This document shows positions 16,064-24,672 of a stretch of DNA of 43,387 nt, piece by piece. This DNA comes from Planctomycetaceae bacterium. GTDB taxonomy: Bacteria; Planctomycetota; Planctomycetia; Planctomycetales; Planctomycetaceae. The stretch is from contig JABISG010000170.1 in NCBI GenBank assembly GCA_018699955.1, forward strand, positions 1-43,387, given 5' to 3'. A program made the translations under genes and the position numbers. Under the pieces are notes generated by a model. It had not been told where the DNA came from. It made no database searches and saw nothing but the letters and a program-made list of their open reading frames with translations. Position 1 is the stretch's first letter, and every line of letters starts with the position of its first letter.

Positions 16064-18290
16064 CGTGAGGGCATGCGTAAACGCACGCCGGATCCTGGCT
16101 CGGCAGGGTTCGACAGAGATCACAAACGACAGCTCGCTCTGTCACCGCTTTGATAGTCGTCGTTGGATCGAGCATGTTCGACTGAGTTTGACTCAATTCA
16201 ACATTTTGCAACTCGTTCATCTGGATTGCGCCGTAGGGACACTGATCGGCACACATTTCACAGCCGATGCACCAATTGCGGATGATAATCTCACCGCTTT
16301 CTCCACGATTGATTGACCCCACCGGGCAGCCGATCATACACACCGGATCGAGACAACTACGGCAGGTCAGCGGGATGAGATAGTTTTCAAACCGCGGACC
16401 GTCCAGATACAGGCGGGTGTGTCCGTCGCTATGGGCACCAACGCACGCTTCCACACAGGAATTGCAGCGCGTGCAGCGATCAAGATCAATCAGCATCAAC
16501 TTCTGGCCTTGAACGAGGCCGAGTTCCTCAAATTCTGCCGACAGCGCAGGCGAATCGTCGATGCCCGAAGACGTTGCCTTCGTTCGCGTAGCAGAATCTT
16601 GATCGCGCCGCCGCATCACATCTTCAATCTGATACTTGAGTTTCGGTGAAGAATTCATCAGCTCGCGAAACGGTGCCGCCGGAATTCTCACCAGTTCGAC
16701 GCGCGACGGGACGGCACCGGTGCGCGAATCGGGAATCCGTTGGTGATACCCTTCCGGGTGATCGTAAGCGATGCATGTGGCCGACCGCGGCGCATTGCGA
16801 AGTACACCCATTTCACCCAGAATCTCGCCTCGCCCCAAATACGAAAGCGTTTGCATCGGTTCGTTGGTGGCAATGCGGCGGGGCATGCCTTGCGGGAAAA
16901 GACATTCTAATAGGACGCGGTGAAAGATTCGTGATTCCAGTTCCGACCAGTGATCTGCCTTATCGGGAAACGGTTCGAGCGTTAGCTGCAATTGCTCATC
17001 CTCGATTGCCCGAACGATCCTCTCCTTCTTCTTGCCGTATGCTCTGTCGAGGTGAAGGTTTCCCTCGCGCACAAACTGGTTCAGCCCGTCGATCAGTAAT
17101 TGCTTGAATTCCTGACTTAGGGGCTGCTTGGCCGACATCTTCGCTACGGCATCCCGCAATTCAGGTTTCAGCTGTTTCCAAACCTTCCGATGAAGAGTCG
17201 ATTCGTCCGCTGCTCCGGCAGCGGCGAGTTCGCGGGGCAACTCCTTCCAATGGGCAGCGGTGAAATCCTTTTCGCGCAATCGACAGCCGATGTGCAGGAC
17301 AGTCTTTACCATGCCGCTACGGACAACGTACAAAGCATCGGACGGTTCCCCCTCTTCCAGAATAATCTTTCCGGCGTCGAAAACCTTCAAATCAATCGTG
17401 TCGCGAAGCTGAGCGTACTCGTGGTCGGACAGCCCCGCAAACAGTTCCATCCGGCGGACGTTCGTCTCCATCACTCGCTGGCGGTAGAGGTCGTCCATGC
17501 GGATGCGGAAGCTCTTGTCTCGCTGCAGCATGTCAAGCACGTTCCGCAGCATCTCCAACAGGTAACAATCCTGTTCAATCGTGACAGTGGCCGATCGGGG
17601 CGCACGATTGATACAACTCATTTCACCGAAGATGTCCCCTTCGTGCATCGGTGCCTCCATTGTGTCGGTATCGATGTCGGTTGGGCCATCGGTGGGTACA
17701 CTCCGCGGCAACAGGTCTGCTGCTGCTCTCCCTCGCCTGCCAAAAGAACCAACGAGCCGTCCCAACCAACCCCCTTTTTTCTGCCCGCCGTCAAGTTGTA
17801 CCAACAATCGGGCCGATGCCACTCGACGGGCCTGCCCTTTCGTCTCAGTTGCGGCAGCCTTCATTTCATCCACGCGCTGGTGCAACTCAGCGATTTCATC
17901 CAGCAGTTCCAGTTCGCGTTCAGACAACTCCCTCTCGCTGAACTGCGTGAGAAACTCGTTGGGGGGCAAATCGGAAGCTTCCTGCCCAGAAGCTTCGAGC
18001 CGTTCCACCACGTTGCGCAGTTGTTGTTTCCGCACCTCCAGCACATCTTCGCTCGTCAGCACGTAGTATGCCGTCGAACCTGGCTGCCCCTGGGAGAAGA
18101 TGATGCGTCCCGGTACGCCGCGCCGCAAGACGGTCGTTCCCGGAAACTTATCGAAACTTGGAGCTTTCTTCAGCGTTTGAAACAACGACAGGGTCTGCAG
18201 TTCATCGGCCGTCAGCAGTTCGTCGCCCGGCTGAAACTCAGCCGTTTCCTGTGCCATTTCTGCCGGCAGCATCACTTGCGTTTTCGCCAT
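16008..18290 (-). CDS. Cyclic-nucleotide-binding-like / four-cluster ferredoxin fusion protein
   Basis: The 760-aa protein has no signal peptide and is probably cytoplasmic. The N-terminal ~590 residues hold two cNMP-binding-like folds, each widened by an insertion. The first has RRGVPGRIIFSQGQPGSTAY, a coiled-coil insert, then GEMSCINRAPRSATV. The second has FDAGKIILEEGEPSDALYVV, an insert, then GEMGVLRNAPRSATC. Both keep the GE...RSAT phosphate-cassette pattern. The C-terminal part, from Cys606, resembles DmsB/HybA-type electron-transfer subunits: CTRCNSCVEAC, CRSCLDPVCMIGCP, CIGCEMCADQCP and CDLC...CVYACP, enough for four [4Fe-4S] clusters. It is the first gene of the operon. AGAGG precedes both an ATG at 18290 (chosen) and a GTG at 18293. 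It may couple a nucleotide signal to electron flow (inference). Confidence 0.85.
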   Translation of the reverse strand: MAKTQVMLPAEMAQETAEFQPGDELLTADELQTLSLFQTLKKAPSFDKFPGTTVLRRGVPGRIIFSQGQPGSTAYYVLTSEDVLEVRKQQLRNVVERLEASGQEASDLPPNEFLTQFSERELSERELELLDEIAELHQRVDEMKAAATETKGQARRVASARLLVQLDGGQKKGGWLGRLVGSFGRRGRAAADLLPRSVPTDGPTDIDTDTMEAPMHEGDIFGEMSCINRAPRSATVTIEQDCYLLEMLRNVLDMLQRDKSFRIRMDDLYRQRVMETNVRRMELFAGLSDHEYAQLRDTIDLKVFDAGKIILEEGEPSDALYVVRSGMVKTVLHIGCRLREKDFTAAHWKELPRELAAAGAADESTLHRKVWKQLKPELRDAVAKMSAKQPLSQEFKQLLIDGLNQFVREGNLHLDRAYGKKKERIVRAIEDEQLQLTLEPFPDKADHWSELESRIFHRVLLECLFPQGMPRRIATNEPMQTLSYLGRGEILGEMGVLRNAPRSATCIAYDHPEGYHQRIPDSRTGAVPSRVELVRIPAAPFRELMNSSPKLKYQIEDVMRRRDQDSATRTKATSSGIDDSPALSAEFEELGLVQGQKLMLIDLDRCTRCNSCVEACVGAHSDGHTRLYLDGPRFENYLIPLTCRSCLDPVCMIGCPVGSINRGESGEIIIRNWCIGCEMCADQCPYGAIQMNELQNVELSQTQSNMLDPTTTIKAVTERAVVCDLCRTLPSQDPACVYACPHDAAIRVNSRQFFVESTQT

Positions 18291-18347
18291 CACAGCCTCT
18301 CAGACAAATGTCGAACACCGACGCCCAAATACACGGGTTGAGATGAA

Positions 18348-18373
18348 TGCGTCAGAAGAATCTGACTGACGCA
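18348..18373. promoter_or_regulatory. 8-bp inverted repeat upstream of redox operon
   Basis: TGCGTCAG and CTGACGCA form a perfect 8-bp inverted repeat with a 10-nt spacer, 57 bp ahead of the ATG at 18290. It could be an operator half-site pair one helical turn apart, or a stem-loop in the leader of the leftward transcript. Confidence 0.5.
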
Positions 18374-18424
18374 ATCCAAAGCAATCTGACCCGATTCATG
18401 AGTCAATGCTCGAGTGGGAGGGGA

Positions 18425-18445
18425 GAGGTGTCATATTATCACCTC
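18425..18445. promoter_or_regulatory. GAGGTG-N9-CACCTC operator candidate
   Basis: This is a perfect 6-bp inverted repeat around an AT-rich 9-nt centre. On the minus strand the centre contains GATAAT, a plausible -10 for the leftward operon, although the matching -35 is poor. A repressor bound here would cover the promoter, the usual layout of an operator (inference). Confidence 0.45.
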
Positions 18446-18607
18446 CGTTCGGCGTTGCAAACCGTCGGCAATTCAGCGCATTCGTGCCTCGTGTCCGTTG
18501 GCTGTTGGCTGTTGGCTTCGTTCGAGAGGTGCGTCGCAGCTGTAACGTTTCGGTAGTGGGCCGGTTTGAATTGAGTGACGTAGGACGGCCGGGCGGTGTT
18601 TGAGTCC

Positions 18608-18631
18608 ATCGGGATCGAGTTCTGTCCCGAT
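18608..18631. promoter_or_regulatory. ATCGGGA-N10-TCCCGAT inverted repeat
   Basis: This perfect 7-bp inverted repeat with a 10-nt spacer lies about 76 bp upstream of the -35 of the rightward promoter. The 17-nt centre-to-centre spacing is compatible with a dimeric regulator site; a hairpin is the alternative. Confidence 0.4.
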
Positions 18632-18706
18632 CTGCCGTCGATCCGGCGACCCGGAACACGACGGAATTCGTTCCCCACTGGGGACATGCCAACAGGCGGA
18701 AACCCG

Positions 18707-18735
18707 TTGATTCAATCGCTCGACACTGCTATAAG
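18707..18735 (+). promoter_or_regulatory. Sigma-70-like promoter for the tolC-like gene
   Basis: TTGATT at 18707-18712 (4 of 6 matches to the consensus) and TATAAG at 18730-18735 (5 of 6) are separated by exactly 17 bp. Transcription would begin near 18742, giving a leader of about 80-170 nt depending on which start codon is used. Confidence 0.55.
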
Positions 18736-18913
18736 GCTGTCTCTCTCCTCACCGCGTCATTTCACATCGTGACGCCGAAACAGCCTTCCCCCATAAGTTG
18801 TTCCACAGTAACCATTTGCGGTGATGCCACACACGCAAGAGCGAGTGGCATGTCATCTGTTCCGAAACCCGGACTGTCTCGCTTCGTCCGCTCACATCCG
18901 ATCGCCCATTTCG

Positions 18914-20830
18914 ATGCCGCACTGCTGGACTAAACTCGTCGCCGGACTTGCGTTGCTGTTGGGTAGCAGCGGCTGCAGTCTGTTTGAACGTTCGTCAGAA
19001 CCGAACGACGTTGAGTTCTACAAGGTCACCGCAGGCAATGTCACTTATGCAGACGCTGTAACCGTTGGCGTCGAAACCGAGGAGCCGCGGCGCGTTCGCC
19101 ATCCACGCGACGACGAGGTGTGGGAACTCCTGCTGGAAGATGCCAGCCGCATTGCACTGAGTGGAAACGCACTGATTCGCCAGCGGGGAGATTTCCTGTC
19201 TGATGGCAATCTGCTGCTGAACAATCCGGATCAGAATCCGTCAGTGCTCGATCCGGCGATTCAGGAATCGGGCGGCCAATACGGCGGCGGCGGAATCCAC
19301 GCAGCCAAGGCCGATTTCGATCCGCAATTCAACACCGGCGTCAATTGGGGTGAAAACCTTCTCGTCCAAAACAACCGTTTCCTTTCCGGAGGGCTGGTGC
19401 CGGGTGCCATTCTTTCCGACGCTTCGAGCCTGTTTAATGCTCAGTTGCAGAAGCAATTCGAAAGCGGCGGACTGTTCTCGGTCGCGCACAATTGGAATTA
19501 TTCCTCGAACAATGTTCCCAGTCGGCTGTTTGGCTCGGTCTACGTCGGCACTTTGCAGGCCGAGTATCGCCACCCGCTGTGGGGAGGTGCTGGGCGAGAA
19601 TTCACCAGCATCGCCGGCCCATTCTATCGCGGATCGGACCGTCCACGAGTTGATCGTGGCATCGTAATTTCTCGCCTCAACAACGAAATGTCCGCAGTCG
19701 ATTTCGAGCGGCAGATGCAATTGCTGCTCAAGAATGTCGAAGAGCAATACTGGGAACTCTACCTTGCTTACCGCATTTACGACAACGAAATGGCCGCCCG
19801 CAACGATGCGAAGTCACTTCTTGACAAAGTCGTGCGACGGGCCGAAGCGGGTTTCCAGGATGTGGGAGCTGCCGACGAGGCGCAGGCCCGGCAGAATTAC
19901 CTCCAGCGAAAGCTGAGGGCCGCCGATGCGCTCTCTGGATTATTCGAAACGGAGTCGCGACTCAGACGCCTGCTCGGATTGCCTGTGAACGACGGCCGCA
20001 TCATTCGGCCGATCCAAAAGCCCGTCATGGACGAACTAAGCCCCGATTGGGAATCGTCACTCGTCGAAGCACTTTCGCGGCGCATCGAATTGCAACAGCA
20101 GCAGAATCGGATCAGGAGTCTGTCACTGCAATTGAAGGCCGCCAAGAGCCTGACTCGTCCTTATGTCGATCTTGTGTCGGGATATCAGGTCAACGGGTTT
20201 GGCGACAACCTGTTCAGCAGCGAAGGTTCAAGTAGCGATGATTTCGGCAGCGCATACAAGTCGCTTGCCCGTGGCAACCAGACCGGTTGGAACGTTGGAC
20301 TGCAGATGACCGTGCCGATCGGTTTTCGCTATGCGTCGGCACAAGTCCGCAATCTCGAGTTACGTCTCGCCAAGGCGACGTCGGCGTTGTCTCTGCAGGA
20401 ACAGGAAATCAGCCACGAACTGGCGTCCGTATTTCAGCGCCTCGACAGCTGGTACAACGCCGTCGAAACCAACCGCGAAATCCGTGAAGCGGCCCGGCAG
20501 CGCGTCAAGGCGCTCGAAGCGGATTACAGTGCCGGTCGCACAAATCTCGACCTGTTGCTGCGATCACGAATCAGCCTGGTCGAAGTGCAAAGGGAACACG
20601 TCCGCAGCGTCGTGACCTACAACCGAGTCGTCATGGAATACTACTTTCGGAAGGGCGCCCTGCTGGACCACAGTAACGTCCAGTTGGCGGAAGGTTCGTG
20701 GTCCGCGGGTCTCAACGGCAGCACTCAGAACTTCGCAGCCTCCATCAGCCTGTCGTCCGAAGAGTCGCCGGAAGCCGCACAAGAAGCCGACGATGGTTTC
20801 GGTCACTCGGCGTTGTCGCCTGTCGATTGA
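18914..20830 (+). CDS. TolC-family outer-membrane efflux lipoprotein
   Basis: The 638-aa protein has a signal peptide ending in a lipobox-like LLLGSSGC (Cys at ~22 from the chosen start) and long alpha-helical coiled-coil regions of the OEP/TolC type. Examples are EEQYWELYLAYRIYDNEMAA and onwards, EAQARQNYLQRKLRAADALS, and the second repeat with YASAQVRNLELRLAKATSAL. It would form the outer-membrane exit duct of a tripartite pump or type I secretion system. Start at ATG 18914 is chosen for the signal peptide; in-frame GTG 18821 and ATG 18824 would add ~30 residues before it. Its 3' end overlaps the convergent HlyD gene by 28 bp. An HlyD partner lies adjacent, but no inner-membrane pump gene is visible. 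Confidence 0.87.
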   Translation: MPHCWTKLVAGLALLLGSSGCSLFERSSEPNDVEFYKVTAGNVTYADAVTVGVETEEPRRVRHPRDDEVWELLLEDASRIALSGNALIRQRGDFLSDGNLLLNNPDQNPSVLDPAIQESGGQYGGGGIHAAKADFDPQFNTGVNWGENLLVQNNRFLSGGLVPGAILSDASSLFNAQLQKQFESGGLFSVAHNWNYSSNNVPSRLFGSVYVGTLQAEYRHPLWGGAGREFTSIAGPFYRGSDRPRVDRGIVISRLNNEMSAVDFERQMQLLLKNVEEQYWELYLAYRIYDNEMAARNDAKSLLDKVVRRAEAGFQDVGAADEAQARQNYLQRKLRAADALSGLFETESRLRRLLGLPVNDGRIIRPIQKPVMDELSPDWESSLVEALSRRIELQQQQNRIRSLSLQLKAAKSLTRPYVDLVSGYQVNGFGDNLFSSEGSSSDDFGSAYKSLARGNQTGWNVGLQMTVPIGFRYASAQVRNLELRLAKATSALSLQEQEISHELASVFQRLDSWYNAVETNREIREAARQRVKALEADYSAGRTNLDLLLRSRISLVEVQREHVRSVVTYNRVVMEYYFRKGALLDHSNVQLAEGSWSAGLNGSTQNFAASISLSSEESPEAAQEADDGFGHSALSPVD

Positions 20831-21741
20831 CGGGCCGAACTTCGCGGCAAAACGTGTATCGAGGCCGTCATCCCGTCCCGGAGCAGTCCGTTACGGTTTG
20901 CGACGATGGCCCAGATTCGTACTTTCTTGGTAAGCGGCTCGACCTTCGTGCCGACGAATCCGACTTCCCCGGAGAAGTGCAGTTCGCCCGTCTTTTTATC
21001 GACGTGCGGCAATTGCGTCCGAACTGTAACGAGCGATCCTTTCGCGACCTGATGAGCGTATTCCACCGGCAGGTATCCCGTGACTCGCACCCAGGCCGTG
21101 CTGGCAACTTCAAGAATCGGATCGCCTTCGCGGACGACTTCCCCCACCTGCTTGTAGACGTTGAGGACGACGGCATCGAAGGGCGTCTGCACGCGATAGG
21201 TTCGTAATTGCTCACGGGTCTCGTTTCGCTTCAAACCGGCAAGCAAGAATTGCTGTTTCGCCTGTTCGAGTTGAAGCAGCGACTTGTCGGCCAGCAGGCG
21301 AAGCTCACGTAGTTCCAGATCCGGCACCGTGCCGGCGCTTTGTTCGTTGGCTTCCAACGCCCGTAGAAATTTCAACTGTGCAAGCTCGGTTGCCTTACTG
21401 GCAAACCGAACTTCCACATCGTTGGTGGCGAGTTTCTCAGCAACGTCATAGCTGGCCCGGGCGACGTTGTCGCGAATTTGGACGACGAGTTCACCATTGC
21501 GAACGGCCGTTCCTTCCGCAGCCACGTAAGACAATATCCCTGGGCGTTCGCTCGCCAATTGAACGTCGTTGATGAGTTTGATCCGGCAGTTGGAAACGAC
21601 AAACGCGTCCTGGCGTGCCGAATCGGGACGACGTCGGCTATGTCGTTCCGTTTCCTGCGTATCGCCGTGAGAGGTCATTTCCAGCAGCAGACAGACCAGA
21701 CAACAACACAATATCGTAAATCCAACGACGCGGCGGTTCAT
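20803..21741 (-). CDS. HlyD/RND-type periplasmic adaptor protein
   Basis: The 312-aa membrane-fusion protein has an N-terminal signal/anchor (VVGFTILCCCLVCLLLEM). A barrel-sandwich (lipoyl-like) half reads ERPGILSYVAAEGTAVRNGE, a helical hairpin runs over residues ~95-170, and the second lipoyl half is VQTPFDAVVLNVYKQVGEVV. A beta-barrel domain (ASTAWVRVTGYLPVEYAHQV) follows. Such adaptors bridge an inner-membrane transporter to a TolC duct. The ribosome-binding site is strong (GAGGAG before the ATG at 21741). It follows the LVIVD cytochrome gene by 114 bp on the same strand, so it may be the last gene of the porin-cytochrome cluster, while its probable partner TolC is convergent. Confidence 0.87.
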   Translation of the reverse strand: MNRRVVGFTILCCCLVCLLLEMTSHGDTQETERHSRRRPDSARQDAFVVSNCRIKLINDVQLASERPGILSYVAAEGTAVRNGELVVQIRDNVARASYDVAEKLATNDVEVRFASKATELAQLKFLRALEANEQSAGTVPDLELRELRLLADKSLLQLEQAKQQFLLAGLKRNETREQLRTYRVQTPFDAVVLNVYKQVGEVVREGDPILEVASTAWVRVTGYLPVEYAHQVAKGSLVTVRTQLPHVDKKTGELHFSGEVGFVGTKVEPLTKKVRIWAIVANRNGLLRDGMTASIHVLPRSSARQSTGDNAE

Positions 21742-21821
21742 TCGACTCTCCTCGTGATTGGTGGCCTATCACGGCGGTCTGCCTGGTGTCGAACGCTGCC
21801 AATTCCGGCTGGCATTTCCGT

Positions 21822-21859
21822 TTCGCAGGTCAGCTTCGCAAATTGACTTCGCAGGTCAG
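21822..21859. repeat. Two 12-bp direct repeats
   Basis: TTCGCAGGTCAG occurs at 21822-21833 and again at 21848-21859, 26 bp apart, in the gap between the cytochrome stop and the hlyD-like start; the second copy touches the cytochrome stop codon. It may be a regulatory direct repeat or a small duplication. Confidence 0.4.
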
Positions 21860-24645
21860 TTGCCCGATCGCCTGATCGCCGACGGCCCATAGAATTTTTC
21901 AAGTTGCAGATGCAAGTCGATTTCGCGCCGGCGAACATCGGGGATGGTGTAGTTGCGTTTTCCGTCCTCCACCTTCCACACAGAACCGTTGGGTCGCAAA
22001 TACAGCCTCTTCTGTTCTTCGAGACTCAAAGGCCGCGACCCGACACGACCGAATACGGACATCTGATTGCCGGATTCATCGACAGCGCGATCTCGATCAA
22101 CGCCTTTGGAGATGGCCAATGCGTGTCCGCCTTTGGGAATTTTGTGTGTGGCAACAAGTCGCGGCGTAGGCCGCGGGCTGAAACCGGAGTTGCCATGTGT
22201 CTCAGCAGACGTCAACTGGATGACCCTCAGACCGTTCTTTCCGTCGGCGAGGTACGCAAACTGACTGGCATAAGCGATACCCAGCTGCACGTCATGCGCG
22301 TCGTTGATGGTTCCATAGGCGTCGTAAACCTGATCGATTCTCGGTCGTTCGGGGTTCTTGATGTCGAGGATGACCAGCCCCTTCGAGCCGGCGGCCACAT
22401 AGGCGTAGGTTCGTGCGAGGTAAATGCTGTGGGCTTCTTCAAGTCGCAGACCGGCGACCAGTTTGGGAGATGCCAGGTCGGTCGTGTCCAGAACTTTGAC
22501 GCCCTCTTCGTCACAGACGAAGGCATACCGAAATTGAACCTGCACCGAATGGGGATGATGCAGTTTGTCGTTGCCAATAATTTCGGTGATCGTCGGCTTC
22601 GTTGGATCGCTCAGCGACACAACAACAAGACCAGCATCGCAGCAAATGTAGGCATACGTGCCGACGATGGAGATCGCATTGGCTCCATTCAGAATCCCAT
22701 CCGGGTTAAAGGTCACATCGCGTTTTACAAAGTTGTTAGCCGGGTTCCCGTCGAGCAGCGACCCTGCCCCGACCATGATCAACCCCTCGTATTTGTCGGT
22801 CACGTAGATGAAGGCATACATCAGGTGAATGGTGGGCTCGTGATTCTCAGGTCGGTGAGTCCGTGTTGGATCGGGTGCAGTCGTTGCGGGAGCAGCAACC
22901 GCGGTGGCATACTTTGTACGGACGTAGAATTTTTGTCCGACGGGTGAGACCGGCGCGGTGGTGATCCGTTCCGAAAATGCCTTATTGTCGATGAAGGCAA
23001 CATCGAATATCCGGAATCCCCCCTCGCCGCACGCTGCATACACGTACTCTCCGCGAAGTTGAACATCCAGGACTTCGGGTTTCATACGCGGATGCAAGAG
23101 CGTCGCGCCGATGTCTTTGCCGGGATGTTCGTGGGAGTGCAGGAGTTGTCGCCGGGCTTCCTCGTGCTTTTTGGCTTCGTCGGGGAAGGCCAACTCATGC
23201 AGGGTGCTGCCGATGACCGCCTGTGGCTCTTCGGTTTCGGTCACGATGACGCCATGCAGCCCATGCTCGCCGCCCGCCACCCAGCAGTATTTACCAATGA
23301 AGTTGAGATAGTTAGTCCCCTGCATCAGCAGCTGTCCCATGATCGCGTTGTTATCGCCGGCGCGGGAGATGTGGCAATCCGCGCACATCTTGGTTTCTTC
23401 TTTTCCGCGCACCGTGTGTGGGACATTTGAGCTGAAAGCGATTCCGCTCGGCCCTTCAGCCGAAATTGTCTGCTGTTGCACATAGATCGATTCCCGCGTC
23501 GCGTTGTACGAGCTGACGTGAATAGCGCACGATGAGCGGGTTGGCCCGATCCGATTTCCGGTCACGTTTCCGTCGCGACCGAGCATGAAAATGTCATCTC
23601 GCAGCGTTTGGAAATTATACGACGTGTGATTGCGGGCAATGTCACCCTCGTTGTGCAGATCGGGCGTCTTTTTGTTCGCCCTTTGCGGCAGATGACATCC
23701 AAAGCAACTGGGATTCCACGACGAATGGCAGGCGATGCAGCTCATGTTGCCATTGGAGTGCGCGCAATCTTTCTTGTTGTTGGGCAGGTTGCCCCAGACA
23801 TATTTGCCGTTGTCGTCAAATCGCACAGTCTTAGCCAAAGCCGACCGAGCATTGTAGTTCTGGTTGGTTGGGTCGATGGTGTCGATCACCTGCTTGACTT
23901 CCCAGCTCATTCCCTTTTCGACCATCGAATTCTGCACGAGGCGGTCGCCGCGAACTTCGAAGCGTCGCTTTCCAAAGGGAGTCCGCATGGAAAGGAGGTC
24001 CCGTCCCTTCTTTCCTGAATAGGCGTCTTGCTTGGCAGCCGGACCGGATGTTCGCATCTGCAGACGCCGGTTGACCTCCGTGTAGGCTCGGCGATCGACG
24101 TCGCCGTGGCAATCGGTGCATTTGATTTCAATGGCGGCACGCACTTCGCCGTACAGTTTCGTGTCGCCGTGTACGTCCTGCAGGAAGTGGCAATCGACGC
24201 AGTGCATCCCCTTTTCGAGGTGAATATCGAGCATGTGCACCGGCACGTTGTGCCGCATTTTCCGCAGTTCCTCTTCCATCTTCTGCCACCGCGCGAGTTC
24301 TCGGTCATCTTGCGAATCCCAGTCTCGGTTGAGGTGCAACTGTTTGACGTACTGAGGAATCATGACCGCATCCTGCAACTGCTGGTTGGTCGGTTCAGGG
24401 ATTTCGTTGCCTTCGTGATCGAGCAGAGTTCCTTCACGATTCTTCTTGAAGACGGCCTGAAAGACCCAGCCGTGACCGTGAAAGTCGGCGAACTGCGTGT
24501 GCCGCAGATGCGGATTCAATTTGGACACGCCGGCCAGGAATTCCGGATCAGACCAGTTACCACGTGCCGAGATTTTGTTGGGATTGGAACTCTCTTTCTG
24601 AATGACCTGTTCGGCAGTTAATTTCTTATGTTGCTGCGGGTACAT
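21856..24645 (-). CDS. LVIVD-repeat pentahaem cytochrome c, C-terminal half of a split gene
   Basis: This 929-codon frame begins with ATG at 24645 but has no signal peptide or membrane segment, which a c-type cytochrome needs for export and haem attachment. It has five CXXCH sites (CVDCH, CTDCH, CIACH, CFGCH, CADCH) in its first half. The second half is made of LVIVD-type beta-propeller repeats, e.g. AYICCDAGLVVVSLSDPTKP, GVKVLDTTDLASPKL and GSKGLVILDIKNPERP. It is in the same frame as the upstream cytochrome, separated only by TAG plus eight sense codons (DQETDGEF). I therefore read the two as one gene of ~1380 codons broken by a stop. No ribosome-binding site precedes ATG 24645. The reading frame after the stop is intact, so the break is recent, an error, or read through. 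Confidence 0.85.
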   Translation of the reverse strand: MYPQQHKKLTAEQVIQKESSNPNKISARGNWSDPEFLAGVSKLNPHLRHTQFADFHGHGWVFQAVFKKNREGTLLDHEGNEIPEPTNQQLQDAVMIPQYVKQLHLNRDWDSQDDRELARWQKMEEELRKMRHNVPVHMLDIHLEKGMHCVDCHFLQDVHGDTKLYGEVRAAIEIKCTDCHGDVDRRAYTEVNRRLQMRTSGPAAKQDAYSGKKGRDLLSMRTPFGKRRFEVRGDRLVQNSMVEKGMSWEVKQVIDTIDPTNQNYNARSALAKTVRFDDNGKYVWGNLPNNKKDCAHSNGNMSCIACHSSWNPSCFGCHLPQRANKKTPDLHNEGDIARNHTSYNFQTLRDDIFMLGRDGNVTGNRIGPTRSSCAIHVSSYNATRESIYVQQQTISAEGPSGIAFSSNVPHTVRGKEETKMCADCHISRAGDNNAIMGQLLMQGTNYLNFIGKYCWVAGGEHGLHGVIVTETEEPQAVIGSTLHELAFPDEAKKHEEARRQLLHSHEHPGKDIGATLLHPRMKPEVLDVQLRGEYVYAACGEGGFRIFDVAFIDNKAFSERITTAPVSPVGQKFYVRTKYATAVAAPATTAPDPTRTHRPENHEPTIHLMYAFIYVTDKYEGLIMVGAGSLLDGNPANNFVKRDVTFNPDGILNGANAISIVGTYAYICCDAGLVVVSLSDPTKPTITEIIGNDKLHHPHSVQVQFRYAFVCDEEGVKVLDTTDLASPKLVAGLRLEEAHSIYLARTYAYVAAGSKGLVILDIKNPERPRIDQVYDAYGTINDAHDVQLGIAYASQFAYLADGKNGLRVIQLTSAETHGNSGFSPRPTPRLVATHKIPKGGHALAISKGVDRDRAVDESGNQMSVFGRVGSRPLSLEEQKRLYLRPNGSVWKVEDGKRNYTIPDVRRREIDLHLQLEKFYGPSAIRRSGN

Positions 24646-24669
24646 AAACTCGCCATCGGTTTCCTGATC

Positions 24670-24672
24670 CTA
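24670..24672 (-). other. In-frame amber codon splitting the ten-haem cytochrome gene
   Basis: On the minus strand the sequence reads SYLGYLW-TAG-DQETDGEFMYP with no frame change. One base change from TGG would give a continuous W-W-D-Q. TAG is an ordinary stop elsewhere in this window (acetyltransferase at 974, pentahaem gene at 10923, UspA gene at 38232), so genome-wide reassignment of TAG is unlikely. Confidence 0.9.

Larger units (their letters stand above)
18291..18913. promoter_or_regulatory. Divergent control region between redox operon and tolC-like gene
   Basis: This ~620-bp non-coding stretch holds several perfect inverted repeats, listed separately, and a good rightward promoter. 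It also has three tandem copies of GTTGGCT at 18497-18517 and a short palindrome TCCCC-act-GGGGA at 18672-18684. I see no protein-coding signal in it apart from the possible GTG start of the tolC-like gene at 18821. The density of symmetric sites suggests regulated expression in both directions. Confidence 0.55.

Noticed and set aside
17190..18341. Rightward open frame of 383 codons opposite the cNMP–ferredoxin gene
   Set aside because: The sequence is rich in Arg, Gln and Phe without domains, and the other strand encodes a clear multidomain protein.
18497..18517. Three GTTGGCT copies as a start of a longer tandem array
   Set aside because: The pattern stops after three units with no degenerate flanking copies, so it is only a short repeat.
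21904..22947. Rightward open frame of 347 codons opposite the LVIVD cytochrome
   Set aside because: Shadow of the beta-propeller repeats; no ribosome-binding site or recognisable domain.
24670..24672. Reassignment of TAG (pyrrolysine or a variant code) as an explanation of the internal amber
   Set aside because: TAG ends at least three other genes in this window at natural positions, so a general reassignment is not supported; local readthrough remains open.
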